From: Pelargonium nanum
Lineage: Eukaryota > Streptophyta > Magnoliopsida > Geraniales > Geraniaceae
Reading direction: 5' to 3'
Assembly: GCA_036897485.1 (NCBI GenBank)
Contig: JAYMTF010000115.1
Location: forward strand, 1 to 52,202
DNA: 52,202 bases
Below are positions 9,895-21,876 of this stretch, piece after piece. Position 1 is the first letter of the stretch. Every line of letters starts with the position of its first letter. A model generated the notes under the pieces. The model did no database searches. It was not told where the DNA came from and saw only the letters and a list, made by a program, of their open reading frames with translations. Both the position numbers and the translations under genes were made by a program.

Positions 9895-12150
9895 ATGACC
9901 ACTCCTCCCATCCCCTCTGCAGATCAGGATCAAGGTCATGGTGATGACGATCACGACGAAACCTCCCATACCCAAACCCCTAACCCGATCCAACATCAAT
10001 GTAATCAGGAGAATTCTCCACCACCGCCACCACCAGAGCCACAACCTTCTGAAACCCTAATCCCAGAAGAGGAGGAGACCCCGCAAAACCCCGATCCCCA
10101 AAACCCACAAGGCGATGACCAAAACCAAGACGACCCAGATGATTTCAACGCATCGTCTCCGCCGCCGCAGGACTCTCTCATCGCCGCCTCCGCCCCGGCC
10201 GTCTATCGCCGCGGGTCGAAGCGCAAAAAGGGCGTGCAGAAGCGACGGGCTGCTGCTCAAGAGAGGAAGAACCGGATCAAGCTGGAAGCTTTGCTTGCCA
10301 AAATCAAGCCCATTCCTTTTGTGCCCGCGAAAACCCTAGACTTTGCGAGCCACGAGGCGCTCTTGCAGCGACTGGGGCTGTGGAATTTTGTGCAATTGGA
10401 GTTCGATTCTAACGTCCGTGTGGATCTAGTTGCGCAATTGATTGCCAATTTTAGTCCAGCTCAGAGGTCAAGCTATGTCAATGGGATCAGGATTCTGCTG
10501 AACCGGGCTGATATGGCGAGAGCTTTGAGGTTACCGCCACCGAGGAAGAAGGACAAGAGTGCTGTGGTGGATGGGGCAGCTGAGGTTCTGGAGTCGCCGG
10601 AATCTGTTGCGTTTGTTGAGGATTTGGTGTCGAATTGGATGCTTCTGCACGAGGATATGTGGATGATGCCTGATGAGGTGATCAAAGCGATGAATGTGAT
10701 CAAAGAGGGGAACTTGGAGAAGGTGGATTGGGCGACTCTGATATGGTATATGGTGGAGAAGGAGTTGGCTCTTGCACCTGATTTGGAGAATTGTTACTAT
10801 GCATCACATTTGCAGTGTTTGATAAAGTCGCAGCGTGAGGATTTGTTCGTGGAACAACCTAAGGTGGAGGTGGAGGTTGAGTCCGAGGTGAAGGATGATG
10901 ATGAGGAGGTAGATGGTAGTGGTGATGTGAAGATGGGTGATGCCTCTGATGATTTTCAGGTGTCGGAGTTGGAGGAGCACAAAATCGAACTGAGTCTTGG
11001 TGGACAAGATAATGTTGAAAGAGATGATGGTGAGAAGGAATGCGCCGTGGATGCAGATGACATGGATTTTGAGGAGTGTAAGGAAGAAGAGCCAGTGCAG
11101 TGGTTTTTAGATGGGAAGAACAATGCTGATGATTACTTACGCAAGTGTGATCTTGGGGAAATGAAGGATTCAGATTTTGAGGAGGAAAAACAAGAAGGAA
11201 TAGTGGAAGAGCAACATCAGGAGGAGCAAGAGGAAGTAGATCCACAGGATGACGATTTTCACCTTTCTCCTAATGCATTATCCTCAGATAATCTTATTGA
11301 AGCTTTGGATGCTTCACAAAACCCTTTTGGTTCAGAATTGCAACTTCATCATCATTCACCAGGGGATTTTCTTTCCTCGAGAGGTGAGAGTCATATGATT
11401 TCTGGTGGGCCTTCACTTTTTGGCAATGCACACAAGAGAGAATATGACAATGAGAATGCTATATCTCATGGTGGGCTCAATGGTGTTAATAAACGATTGA
11501 GAGTTGATGGATCATTTGATAATAAGTCGGATGATTTTTATTCGTGTATGGAGCAAATTCAACATTTGTTGGGAAAAACAAGGATGATGTATGAGACAAA
11601 AGACAATGCTTTTGCGGAGTCAAGCATGAATCAGCAGGTTTTGCTTAGCGAGTTGCAGCAGCGAGATCACACAATTCACACCCTGCATAACCATAGAATG
11701 GCAGAGCAACATAAAAGACAAGAGCATACATATCGACTTGAACGTGAGCTCGGTATGATGGGAAATCTTTTACAGAGCTACAGAAAAGCTTTGAAGGAAA
11801 CCCAAAGAGCATTTGCTGAATACAGAGCACGGTTTCCGCAGCCAGAAGAACCGCTTTACAAGGATGTCTCTGGGTCTGGGGGTCTTGTTTTGAGCACCAC
11901 AGAGTTAGAAAAGCAGCGTTTGAAGGAATTGGAAGAGATTAGGTTGAACCAAATACTAATTGAAAAGAAGTTGAATGACTTTGATGTAGGGTGGACTGCT
12001 AAGTTCAATGGTTATCTTGATGCTGTTCATTTGCTGGGAAGCCAATTGCTTGGCATTGAGAAGAAAGTGGAAGACCTTAAGGAACTATCTGTAAAAAGCA
12101 AGGTTCCAACATTGGCAGAATCAACAGAATGTATTTCAAAAGAGTGTTGA
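9895..12150 (+). CDS. Uncharacterised acidic coiled-coil protein, probably nuclear
   Basis: Uninterrupted 751-residue frame from ATG 9895 (ACCATGACC, good context). Layout: Pro/Gln/Asp-rich low-complexity start (about 1-105); a strongly basic patch RRGSKRKKGVQKRR near 105-120 that could be a nuclear localisation signal; a conserved-looking helical domain (about 125-310) with many Leu, Trp and Arg; a Glu/Asp-rich stretch (about 315-455); and a C-terminal region rich in Gln, Glu, Leu and Arg (about 540-740) likely to form coiled coils. No catalytic motif is visible. The split between basic patch, acidic stretch and coiled coil suggests a nuclear scaffold or chromatin-associated protein, but this is inference; I recognise no named family. 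The message appears to carry a 1.1-kb intron just after the stop codon. Confidence 0.8.
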   Translation: MTTPPIPSADQDQGHGDDDHDETSHTQTPNPIQHQCNQENSPPPPPPEPQPSETLIPEEEETPQNPDPQNPQGDDQNQDDPDDFNASSPPPQDSLIAASAPAVYRRGSKRKKGVQKRRAAAQERKNRIKLEALLAKIKPIPFVPAKTLDFASHEALLQRLGLWNFVQLEFDSNVRVDLVAQLIANFSPAQRSSYVNGIRILLNRADMARALRLPPPRKKDKSAVVDGAAEVLESPESVAFVEDLVSNWMLLHEDMWMMPDEVIKAMNVIKEGNLEKVDWATLIWYMVEKELALAPDLENCYYASHLQCLIKSQREDLFVEQPKVEVEVESEVKDDDEEVDGSGDVKMGDASDDFQVSELEEHKIELSLGGQDNVERDDGEKECAVDADDMDFEECKEEEPVQWFLDGKNNADDYLRKCDLGEMKDSDFEEEKQEGIVEEQHQEEQEEVDPQDDDFHLSPNALSSDNLIEALDASQNPFGSELQLHHHSPGDFLSSRGESHMISGGPSLFGNAHKREYDNENAISHGGLNGVNKRLRVDGSFDNKSDDFYSCMEQIQHLLGKTRMMYETKDNAFAESSMNQQVLLSELQQRDHTIHTLHNHRMAEQHKRQEHTYRLERELGMMGNLLQSYRKALKETQRAFAEYRARFPQPEEPLYKDVSGSGGLVLSTTELEKQRLKELEEIRLNQILIEKKLNDFDVGWTAKFNGYLDAVHLLGSQLLGIEKKVEDLKELSVKSKVPTLAESTECISKEC

Positions 12151-12158
12151 GCTGTTTG

Positions 12159-13285
12159 GTGAGTCTTCCTGTTCTTATTATTATTGATTTCATGAATTGT
12201 AAAAGACAGTCAACTATTATTTACAAGATATATGGTGCAACTTCCCATATTTTGATGCTATATTCTCATTTATAGTTGAATACATAGATGTGTGCTTATC
12301 ATGAAGCAGTGGCAGAATTTTCTGTTTGTTATATACTGCAAGGGGGCAAGACTGGAAATATGAGCAATTGCTGACTATTTGTCTGTGATTCAAAATTAGA
12401 TATAAGCATTGATTTTTTTGTTCTTTCTGCCTTTAACCTTATTAATATGTTTACTTCTAACATTTAGTATGCGGGTTATGTTTCAACTTATGAGCATAAC
12501 CACCTATGACTGATTCTTAAGCTGCTAATAAATGTCGAAAGAGAACTAGTAGAATATGACTATTCAGTGGTTCCCTCTTGTTCAACACCTACATTTTTCT
12601 ACTCGTTTCTAGGCCTCATCCAAAAATTACTTAGGTTGTGTGTAATGTATGGATCTTTCTTTGATCCTTTACTTAGGCTGTGGCCTTGATAATAAGTTCC
12701 CAGCTTTTTAATCAAGCCATATATATTTAATCCTATACCACAAGGGATCAAAATTAAAGCTACTGGGTATATACTGTGTGTGTTTCTGTTATACATGATA
12801 CATCACTTCAGAGATTTATGGTCCTTCGAAATCTTTCTTGCATCTAAATTCCTTGTTGCATGCCTTTCTGTTTTAATGAAGCATTCCTTGCCAACTTTAT
12901 TAGTTCCAAATTCATGAGGGCATTACCCTTGTTTTCTTCATTTTGTTCACATTTCTCATCATCACATCACACAGTATCAACCCAACCCTTTTAATGCGTT
13001 TCTTGTTTTGGATATGCCTTTAACTCGTCCATGTGCACCTCTTTAGCATTGGACTTCAATAATCATTTGTATCTACTGGTAATTGTTGTTTCAATTAGTT
13101 TTCTCTCGCTAGTCTTGGCCTCTTGGGAGTTTATTGAATGTGTATCGTTTTTATGTTATCTTGTGCTTTGTTTCTGACTCACGGATGTTTTCTTGAGGAT
13201 AAAACCTGAAACTTTAGTATTTGACTTTGTTAATCTCTCTTATCCACCCCAAATTGTTTCTTTAAGTAGATTTCTCTCAATGCAG
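12159..13285 (+). other. Probable 3' UTR intron of the 751-residue protein gene
   Basis: GCTGTTTG|GTGAGT eight bases after the stop and TTTCTCTCAATGCAG ending at 13285 form a 1127-nt intron. Downstream exonic sequence (13286 to about 13450) has no conserved frame. The junction is too close to the stop to be expected to trigger decay of the message. Confidence 0.5.
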
Positions 13286-13449
13286 GTTTAATACAGAAGA
13301 GCATAACCAAGCTTGGTGCAGGAAGTAGGGTTGGGAGTGACCAATTAGAGGAGGGAGTTCGCTTTGGAGGATAAACAGTAGCTTACATTGTAGGAACAGA
13401 ACAGTTTAATTATGGAGCTTCCAATGTAGCATGTAATGTGAATGTTTTT

Positions 13450-14457
13450 GTCATATTTCCTGATATTGCTTTGGAAGCCATTTTAATTTTATGGGAAGAC
13501 AATGTTTCAACTTCAGAACTTATAATGAAATTTGTGATTACTGTGTAATGTATATAATGGATCACTTGCACTACAGACACTTTCAATATCTTCTGTTTTA
13601 TGGTCACAACTTGCAATTCTCTGAAAAGTTAAAAGTCCACTCTCTCATGTGCTGTACTCTGGGGTCAAGTCAAGATTCAAGCATTGACAGTTAATGAGAT
13701 TCTAAACAGTTTAAGTTCAACCTATGTGAGCCAATCATGTCATGCCGTGTGTATACCATGCATGTGGTTGAGAATACAACTGACTGCTTCTTGCTTAGTA
13801 AAATTACATCAATTAGTCAACTAATTTTCATTAATACATAATTTAAACATTTATCCATCTGTTTAATATGATCAACTGAGTTGAATTGTTCTTAGGAAGA
13901 AAAGAAATAGCAAAGTAGAATGATAGATGTTGAAGTAAATCATTAACAATAAAAATAGTCATACAGATTTTGTATACAAATCATTGTTTTTAAATTCCTG
14001 TGATGTAGAATGCAATTGTAGCTCATTTAATTAAGTTTCTATGACCTTTCATGGGCATGGATCATACCATTTGTTAGGTTATAATACTTATGTATTTCCT
14101 CAGAACACAACTAAAATTCTCTGCTAAAATGGTTCTTTATTATCATTATATCAGAAGCATATTGGTTGACAGTTCAAATATATTGTTACCACCAAAACTC
14201 AGAATGAGTGTGGTGCCAAATGCAAAGAATCTTGAGAGTAGTCTTGAACAAATAGATGTTGATGTATGAACATGTTTGACATATTCCAACAAAGGAAAGA
14301 GATGAGAAACTGCACTGTATTATAATATTATATATGTCTGATTTTTTAGCTTCTTAATTAATGACAGATGAAAATTACATTATGTATATAATGTCTTCTC
14401 TTGTGTCCTTGATCCCATTAGAAGTCAATAGTTTGTTTTGTTAGCAGGCCAGAAAAA
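13450..14457. other. Intergenic DNA before the GLR gene
   Basis: AT-rich, with no gene-like frame. The last few hundred bases are probably promoter and leader of the glutamate receptor-like gene. Confidence 0.4.
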
Positions 14458-17394
14458 ATGTCTGTAACTCTCTGTCTCTTGTCATTGCTGCTCATATTTT
14501 TGCTATCTGCGTCGTATGAAATGTCTTCTGCACAAGAATATCACTTAGGTGCTATCATAGATTACAGCTCCCGAGCTGGAAAAGAAGAGAGAGTTGCTAT
14601 GGAGATGGCAATCAAGGACTTTTATGCTGGTGAAAGTGAACAACCTACTCTAAAGATCAAAAACTCTCGTGGCGACCCTGTCCAAGCTTCCTCTTCTGGT
14701 GAGAGTATCTGTTCCATATATATCAGACAACACAAATATTTTGTATGAATGAAAGTTATATTTACAGGTTGATATCCATAATGTTTACTTCATGAAATGT
14801 GTTTCTTGATGCAGCTAAGACACTTATCAAGAAGAATCATGTGAGAGCTATTGTGGGATTGGGGACTTGGCCTGAGGCTGTGTTTGTTGCTGAGCTTGGC
14901 AACAAATCTGAAGTCCCTATCCTTTCTTTGGCAAATGATGTCCCTTTTTGGGCCAATAGGCATTGGCCTTTTCTACTCAACACAGCTCGCAGCCAGTTCT
15001 CGCAGATGAAAGCTGTGGCAGCTATAGTTCAGAGCTGGAAATGGCGAAAAGTGAACATCATTTACGAAGACATCAACTCAGCTGTCGCTGGCATCATTCC
15101 ATATCTAATTGGTGCTCTTCAAGAGGTTGATTCTGAGATAAGTGACCTTCTACCTCTACCTCCATTGCCTAAATTTTATTCCATATCAGAAAAACTGAAG
15201 AGCCTCAAGAAGGGACAGTGTAGAGTTTTCATTGTCCATACTTCTGTAGAGCTCGCCTCTATCATCTTTATGGAAGCGAAAAAATTAGGAATGATGGAGG
15301 AGGAGTTTGTGTGGATCACTACCAATGCCATTACAGATGGAATTGATTCTCTCAATGGCTCATCCATCTCCACAATGCAAGGTGTTTTGGGAGTGCAGAG
15401 CTACTTTTCTCGAGAAGGAAAGCGGTTTGAAGATTTCCAATCAAGATTTCAGGTTAGGTTCAGTTCAAGATATCATGATGAACCATACAAGGAGCCAGGG
15501 ATCTCCGCGCTTCAGGCCTATGATGCTATGTGGGCAGTGACTCTCGCTTTAAACAAGAAAACAAATTGGAAAAACCAATTTACAAACTCAACTGATGAGA
15601 TTAATAGTGGGAGAAAATTGTTGGACAGAATCTCTCAAAGCAAATTTGAGGGATTAACTGGTGAATTCAATTTAAGAAATGGGAAAATGTATCCTGCACA
15701 CATTTATCGAATAGTTAATGTTGTGGGGAAGAGTTATAATGATCTTGGCTACTGGTACGAGGGATTCGGGTTCTCAAAGAGCATAGGTGACAATAGCAAG
15801 TACAACAAGTCAATGGAAGTTCTGGGACAAGTGGTTTGGCCTGGTGGACCTTGGTCAGTTCCTAGGGGATGGTCTCTACCAACAGAGACAAATCCTCTGA
15901 GAATAAGAGTACCCACAGGAGCTACCTTCAAAGAATTCGTAAATGTGAGCTATAGTCCTAATGGCGATCCTGTTTTCGAGGGGTTTTCGATTGATGTCTT
16001 CAAGGCCATGGTGCAGCACTTACCTTATAACTTGTCTTACCATTTTGTTCCCTACAATGGAACCTATGACTCATTGGTTCAGAAAGTTGGAGAAGAGGTA
16101 AACATTTTCAACTCAAAACCAATCTTTTTATCTGCATTATTTGGTTTATCAGAAACTGATATGTTTCTTGCATATGTTAAGACTTTTGATGCAGTTGTAG
16201 GGGACACAGCTATAGTCTCCAATCGTTGCGATTTTGTAGAGTTTTCACAACCTTATTCAGATTCCGGTCTGCAGATGTTAGTCTATGTCAATTCTAAAAC
16301 ATCAGACAGAGCTTGGTTGTTCAAGAAACCATTCACATCTTCCATGTGGGCATTAACAGGAGCTATCAATGTGTACAATGGTTTTGTTGTCTGGTTAATA
16401 GAAAGAAACTACAATCCAGATTTCAGAGGCTCTATAATGAATCAAATTGGAACTATGCTCTCTTTAGCCTTCACAACTCTGTTCTCTCTTCAAGGTATGT
16501 ACCAAACTAAATCTACACTGTCACATAAACTTGTGTCCTATACATGTGAAACAAAATTTATCGCGTTTTCATCTCGTTTCAGGAGAAAAACTGCACAGCA
16601 ATTTGGCGCGAATGACAATGGTAGTGTGGCTCTTTGTGGCATTAGTTGTGACACAAAGTTTCACTGCTAGTCTTACAAGTTTACTCACTGTCCAAAGGCT
16701 TGATTCAAGAGAGGTTGATGTTGATTCACTGAAGAGGAGCGGCGCAATAGTAGGGTGTGATGGGAACTCTTTTGTGGTCAAATACTTGGAGGATGTGATA
16801 GGCTTCAAGCCAGAACAAATAAAGAAAGTATACACCGAAGAAGAGTATCCACGAGCTCTTAAGAATGGAGATATAGCCGCGGCTTTCATGGAAGTTCCAT
16901 ATGCCAAACTCTTCCTTGCCAAGAACTGTCATGGCTTCTGCAATTCCGGACAACCTTACAAGATTGGAGGCTTTGGATTTGTGAGTATCCATCAACTAAT
17001 CACTCTCAACATTTCACACTTTTTAGGACCTGAAAACATAACATTTGTGTCTCAGATTTTTCCTAGGAGCTCTCCTTTATTGCCGGATGTTTCTAAAGCA
17101 GTTCTAAACGTAGCTGAGAGTGGAAAGCTGCGAGAGCTCGAGGAGAGTTTGCTCTCCTCCTACAAGTGCCCGGCTTCAGAATCCGATGATAGCAGCTTAG
17201 GTATAACTAGTTTCTGGGGGCTGTTTGTCATAACTGCAGGAACATCCAGTATTGCTCTATTACTCTACATTTTTCAGAGCACTCGCTACACTACGTACCA
17301 AGATTTTAGCAGAAGGCAACAGCTGCATGAACCCGAGGAAGATGAAAGAGATCTGTTCGCTTGGGAAATGGAACAACAAGGTCACTGGCCTTAA
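14458..17394 (+). CDS. Glutamate receptor-like cation channel (GLR)
   Basis: Five exons: 14458-14698, 14815-16097, 16182-16494, 16583-16980, 17056-17394 (2574 nt, 857 residues). The introns at 16098-16181 (84 nt) and 16981-17055 (75 nt) are open and divisible by three, so a naive frame reads through; the family's FDAVVGD and GGFGF contexts show they must be removed. The protein has a signal peptide (about 1-25), an amino-terminal periplasmic-binding-like domain, a split ligand-binding domain, M1 (near WALTGAINVYNGFVVWLIE), the pore loop ending FSLQGE, M3 with SFTASLTSLLTVQ (plant version of SYTANLAAF), a second ligand lobe, and M4 near 795-818 followed by an acidic cytosolic tail. GLRs are amino-acid-gated calcium-permeable channels of plasma and organelle membranes. 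Length and motifs are normal, so it looks functional; the clade is not assigned. Confidence 0.93.
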
Positions 17395-18154
17395 CATTCA
17401 TGAGTAAGTCCTCTAAACGACATTGTTTTTCTTTTTTCCTCGTAAAATTGTTTATACGGTATATCAGAATGAGAACATTTGAATAGAACATATGAAACAC
17501 ATGTATAGTAAACAACGAGAATGCTGATGCATACAATAGAATCAAATTTCATTACAATTACAAATCCATTGATATTTACAAGATTTTGTTCTTTTCATTT
17601 CATGTCTGTTTTGTTTGGTTGAAGGTGACAAGAATAAACATCATATCATTACAGCCAAGAAAACAAATAAAGAGAACAACAACAAATCTGACACCAAAGG
17701 ACCAAACAATCCCAACACAAACCCACTATTTTTTGCCTTCAAAAAGATGTGAAAAAGTGAGAAAGAAAAAAAAAACAGAATTCTAGTTGTAATAATGATA
17801 ATTATAATGAAGAATTTACCAGGCCTACCTCCCTTCATCATCAATCACTTTAGAGACTTGAATGTTTTTGTGTTTCTTACTGGTTTTTTCGCAGGTGCAC
17901 GTGTCTTCTTCGCACTCCAATCATGCAAACCTCGAGTGGTCCCTCAAGTTGAGGCAAACACATCACATGGATGCACAGAACCAAAACCCCCCCTTGAATG
18001 TGACTCTTCTCACCATTTCTTGGAGATGTAATTTGAGAGCTCAAGGACTGGTTCAAGAAAACAATGGCGGATTCTGTCATCTTCTTGTTCCTGTTCTTCT
18101 CGTTGTTCTTGTGATGAAATTTGCATCAATGGTCTATCTGGAGAGAGTGCAGTT
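17395..18154. other. Convergent intergenic / 3' UTR region
   Basis: Lies between the stops of the plus-strand GLR gene and the minus-strand bZIP gene. It holds their 3' untranslated regions and no separate gene that I can support. Confidence 0.45.
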
Positions 18155-19953
18155 TCAAACATTGAGCAGCTGCTCAGTTTCGTCGGGAGGAGCCTTGGCC
18201 TCAGAAGGTGCTTGTGTTGGATTGTCCTTGTTCTTGAGGTTCTGTTGCTGATAAACTTGCCTAAGCCTCTCTATTTCCCTCTTCAGTGCTTCTTGATGTG
18301 CTGCATTTTTTAACACAGCCAAGAAACCATAAATTTTAGCAGTAAAAATGTATCAGTCGCATCAAAATTTAAACCGCGCAATACATGTATCGTGCACTAT
18401 TGATTGTTTCTGTTCCGTTTTGGAAAGATTAATGAATGTAAGCTTATTTCATGTGCATAAACCAAACAATCTTTGTCAATTTATAGAACTTTTACTTGTG
18501 GTCCCTCTATATTGGGAATTTGGGGTTTGAAAAAGTGACCTTGAGAAATTGTCACATGATGCAGTTTTTCTTGCACATGGTGTGCAGTTGCCTTTCAAGG
18601 TCACTTGTTATCACCAATTTGAAATTATTGCCTAACATAAATAAAAGACAATTCATATAACCTATCTTCTTTCTCAGTTTGAAAATTTATGAACACTTAC
18701 CGTCTTTGAAAATCTTGTCTTGTTGAAGAGCTGCGATTCGTTGCTTCAGAGCGCTGTTGTCGACGTTTAGAAGCAAGCGTTGATGGTCTAAAAATGCAAC
18801 GCGAGGAGACAATGCCGAAACTTCAGCCTTCATTAACCAACAAAAACACAAAATTAATACATGATTATACCGAAAAGAACAGTTTCGAAGAAGATTAGGA
18901 GTGTAAGTTAACATACTTGTAATGAAGTAACGCTACGCTCAAGTTCTGATATGTATTGCAGCTTCCTCACTCTTGATCTCTGCGCAGATTGTCTATTTGC
19001 CAAGATTCTGGAGAAAACCAAAACAAAACAAAATGTAATGTATATTCGTAATTTGACATTCTTGATTCGCTCTCTAGGACTGTAATGGTGAAAGTCTCGT
19101 GCACTGAATTTCAGCGTTCTTGAGAAATAAATGTGGTTTGTTACGAAGAAACTAACAATCTTGATAGAAATGAGAGAATCAAGAATTGACATTCTTGATT
19201 TGCTCTTTCAGACTCTATGATGGTGAAAGGCTCGTGCACTGAATCTTAACATTCTTGAAACCTAACAATCTTCATTGAATTATTGAACGTGGGTTTTCAA
19301 GAAACTAAGATTCTTGATTATAAAAAGAAATGACAATTTCAAGATTACCTCTTGACCCTCTTGGGATCAACTATCCTGTCATTGGAAGTGGTTGTTGTTG
19401 TTGTTGCACCAAAGGAACCTTGACCTTGATGCCCATCCTTTTGCTGTTCACATTGGCTCTGCACCTCCTCTGTTTCGTTCCCATTTTGATGTATTTTCTT
19501 TTGCTTTTTCTCCGAATGCGTTTGCTTCTCCTCGTTAAAGCTGTAATGATCCGACGGAGTCGATGGACTCGAAGCTGCCGGAGCCACCGCCGGCGAGATT
19601 TCTTCGGTGAACATGGACAAGAACTGCTCATCATCAAACCTATCAAACTCATTACCATTACAATTATTTTTGCTCACCACATTGTTGATTCCTGTAATAT
19701 TCGTCTTCCGGCAATCATCCGGCAATGGCGGCGGCTCAACGTACGTGCTGCCGGAGTCGCTGACGGATCTCCGGTGAGCATTGCGCTTTGCCGACGAGAA
19801 GTCGAGGAACTCATCCACCCAAGAAGGGTTGTTCTGGTGGTTGTTGATGGTGGCAGAGCCAATGTTGCCCAGAGATGGCATCCTCTGGTGGTGGGCGGAG
19901 AATTCTGGCCAGTTTGGTGTCATGTTTGGGATTTTTGGAGGCAACTGTGCCAT
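18155..19953 (-). CDS. bZIP34/bZIP61-like: bZIP transcription factor, group E (bZIP34/bZIP61-like)
   Basis: Four exons on the minus strand: 19953-19349, 19007-18917, 18827-18701, 18300-18155 (969 nt, 322 residues). ATG 19953 gives MAQLPPKIPNMTPNW, typical of this subgroup. The first exon encodes a Ser/Asn/Gln-rich region with a Thr run. The basic region spans exons 1-2 with the N-x7-R signature at Asn206 and Arg214 (ANRQSAQRSR). The zipper runs through exons 2-4 and contains the LSPRVAFLDHQRLLL segment, whose proline interrupts the heptads; this is characteristic of plant bZIP34/61 and in that family favours heterodimerisation. Arabidopsis relatives act in pollen and lipid-related gene control (family knowledge). 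Phases join cleanly at all three introns. Intron 1 carries a local duplication. Confidence 0.93.
19057..19262. repeat. Direct duplication inside bZIP intron 1
   Basis: Two units of about 74 nt (19057-19130 and 19188-19262) share GACATTCTTGATT, GCTCT, ATGGTGAAAG, CTCGTGCACTGAAT and CATTCTTGA-type blocks, diverged by scattered substitutions and small indels. It is a diverged local duplication. Confidence 0.65.
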
Positions 19954-21876
19954 TGAATAATTGCTTTATAAAAATCCCAATGACACAACCTCACAAACAA
20001 GAACCAAGAAACCAGACAAAATGGCTCGAATTGTTCTTGCCCAGCTTCCAAGACAGAGAGAAATGAAAAAAGATAAAACCAAGAAACAGTCGGAGATTCA
20101 AGAAACCAATTCTTGAACCCTCTCCAGATTCAAGAAAACGAAAACACCATGCAAGAAATGGCGTTTTTGTCAAGATTCAATGCAAGAACACAAAATGTGT
20201 CAAGATTTAAGATTCAAGATTAGCTTCTTTTATCTTCTTCCTCCTGTATCAGCAACAAATCCCGATCAAATCTTTACTTCTCCTTCTTCTTGGTTTGTTT
20301 TAAAATTTCTTTTTATGCAAAATGGTTGTGTTGTGCAGTGGGGTCACATGGATTGTACAGCTATGAACAGCTGTTAGGTTTTACCGGGAGAAATTTTAAT
20401 ACCCACTAAAAATACGAAATCTTAAAAATATTCATGTTTTTATTTTTGTTAAAATCTAAACATTTGTTAACCTTACAATGTATATCAAATATATAAATCT
20501 ATAACGCAATAAATATTGAGTCACAAGTCGTGGTATGCTACAAATATAACATATGTAACTAAACTAACGAATCTTACAACGTGACTCGCTTAAGCAAGTA
20601 TTTACGTATAACGAATTTTACTCGTGCGATGACCATCCTAATATGTAGCATATGATAGCTGTGAAGGAAGGACTAAGGTTGTGAAGCCATGTGAATGGTT
20701 TTGCATGGTCTAAGCTTTTTTTTGCTTTGTCTCCAAACCATACCCACATGTAGGGGCATCTGTCCTTTCTTATCTCTTCACTTCCATTTCCTTGCAACTT
20801 CTTCTTCTCTACCTATCTATGCCTATCACCTTTGTAGCTATATAATTTATGTGTTTGTTTTGTTTAATTGCTTATTATATCCATGTGATTGGGAGAGCAC
20901 TAATCATCATTGTTTGTAGACTGTTTAGAATACATATATATTGGGCATGTGCATGCTCTCTCTCTCTCTCTCACACACACAAACATACTATTTGCAAATG
21001 GTAAAAAATAAGTTTCTTTGCACCTTATGTTTGTTCTGTTCATCATTTTCTTACTCACCAACATATATAAAAGATTCTATGATAAATTTTTTATATTATC
21101 ATTTTGGATGTGAATGTGCTAGAGGAAGCCATATGTCCATACATTGGGAGTTCATGTTTTATATAAGTAATCTCCTAAACAAGAGATCTTAAAATACACT
21201 TCTTTAGAGATTGAATCTTATTGTAATTGATTATTTTAGGGTGAGTTCATTGGGCCAAAGTAGTAGGGCTTTTGTATGGACTAAAAATAGCTACAGCTAA
21301 GCTTTTGTGTCTCTAAGTCCACACCAAACCAGCTCAGTCCATATCCAACCCAACCCAACCCATCAATGCACCTGTTGTTGATATGTTCTAAACCACCCAA
21401 CCCAGCCACCACAGATTCCAGCAATTTCTAGGTAGCTATTTAAGATCACTGAGCATCAATGTACCATAACACTACTATAGCATACAACATTCAAGTCCCT
21501 GCAATAGTAGCTACTTTTAAACTAAAACATATGTCCTAACACATTCATAAACCAATTCTTATGCCTAAAATCAATCTGCATAACACAACAGAGTCCATAA
21601 ACTGGTATGATCTGGCATCGGGAAACATATCAAGTAAGCGCGGGAAATGCATATCCCACACGGGTTGTGCACAAACTCTTCCACCTTGATGGATCAAATG
21701 TACATAGCCTACATGAAACAGGGAAGCAAGAAATACATGAACAATGAATAGTACACTTCAAAAACGTAATCCATCCATGCATGAAACAATTGTGATGCAA
21801 AAAAAATCCTTATTAATAAGCAGCGTAGACATATCATATCATCCAATAATTCCACATCTAAGTGCCTAGCAAAACC
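19954..21876. other. Divergent intergenic region between bZIP and protease genes
   Basis: The bZIP leader and promoter occupy the left end; the protease promoter occupies the right end. In between I see AT-rich DNA, a CT/CA microsatellite near 20957 and many CCAACCC repeats near 21345-21410, but no gene. Confidence 0.4.
20957..20985 (+). repeat. (CT)n(CA)n compound microsatellite
   Basis: A run of CT repeats passes directly into CA repeats, in noncoding DNA. Confidence 0.8.

Noticed and set aside
10859..11245. Minus-strand Pro/His-rich frame of 128 codons opposite the acidic protein gene
   Set aside because: It is the antisense shadow of GAG/GAT-rich coding sequence; its His/Pro/Leu composition is what complementing acidic codons produces.
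17862..18251. Plus-strand 129-codon frame overlapping the bZIP last exon
   Set aside because: Antisense of the bZIP 3' end and UTR with no homology.
19330..19956. Plus-strand 208-codon frame opposite bZIP exon 1
   Set aside because: Exact antisense of a well-supported bZIP exon, with no splice or domain evidence of its own.
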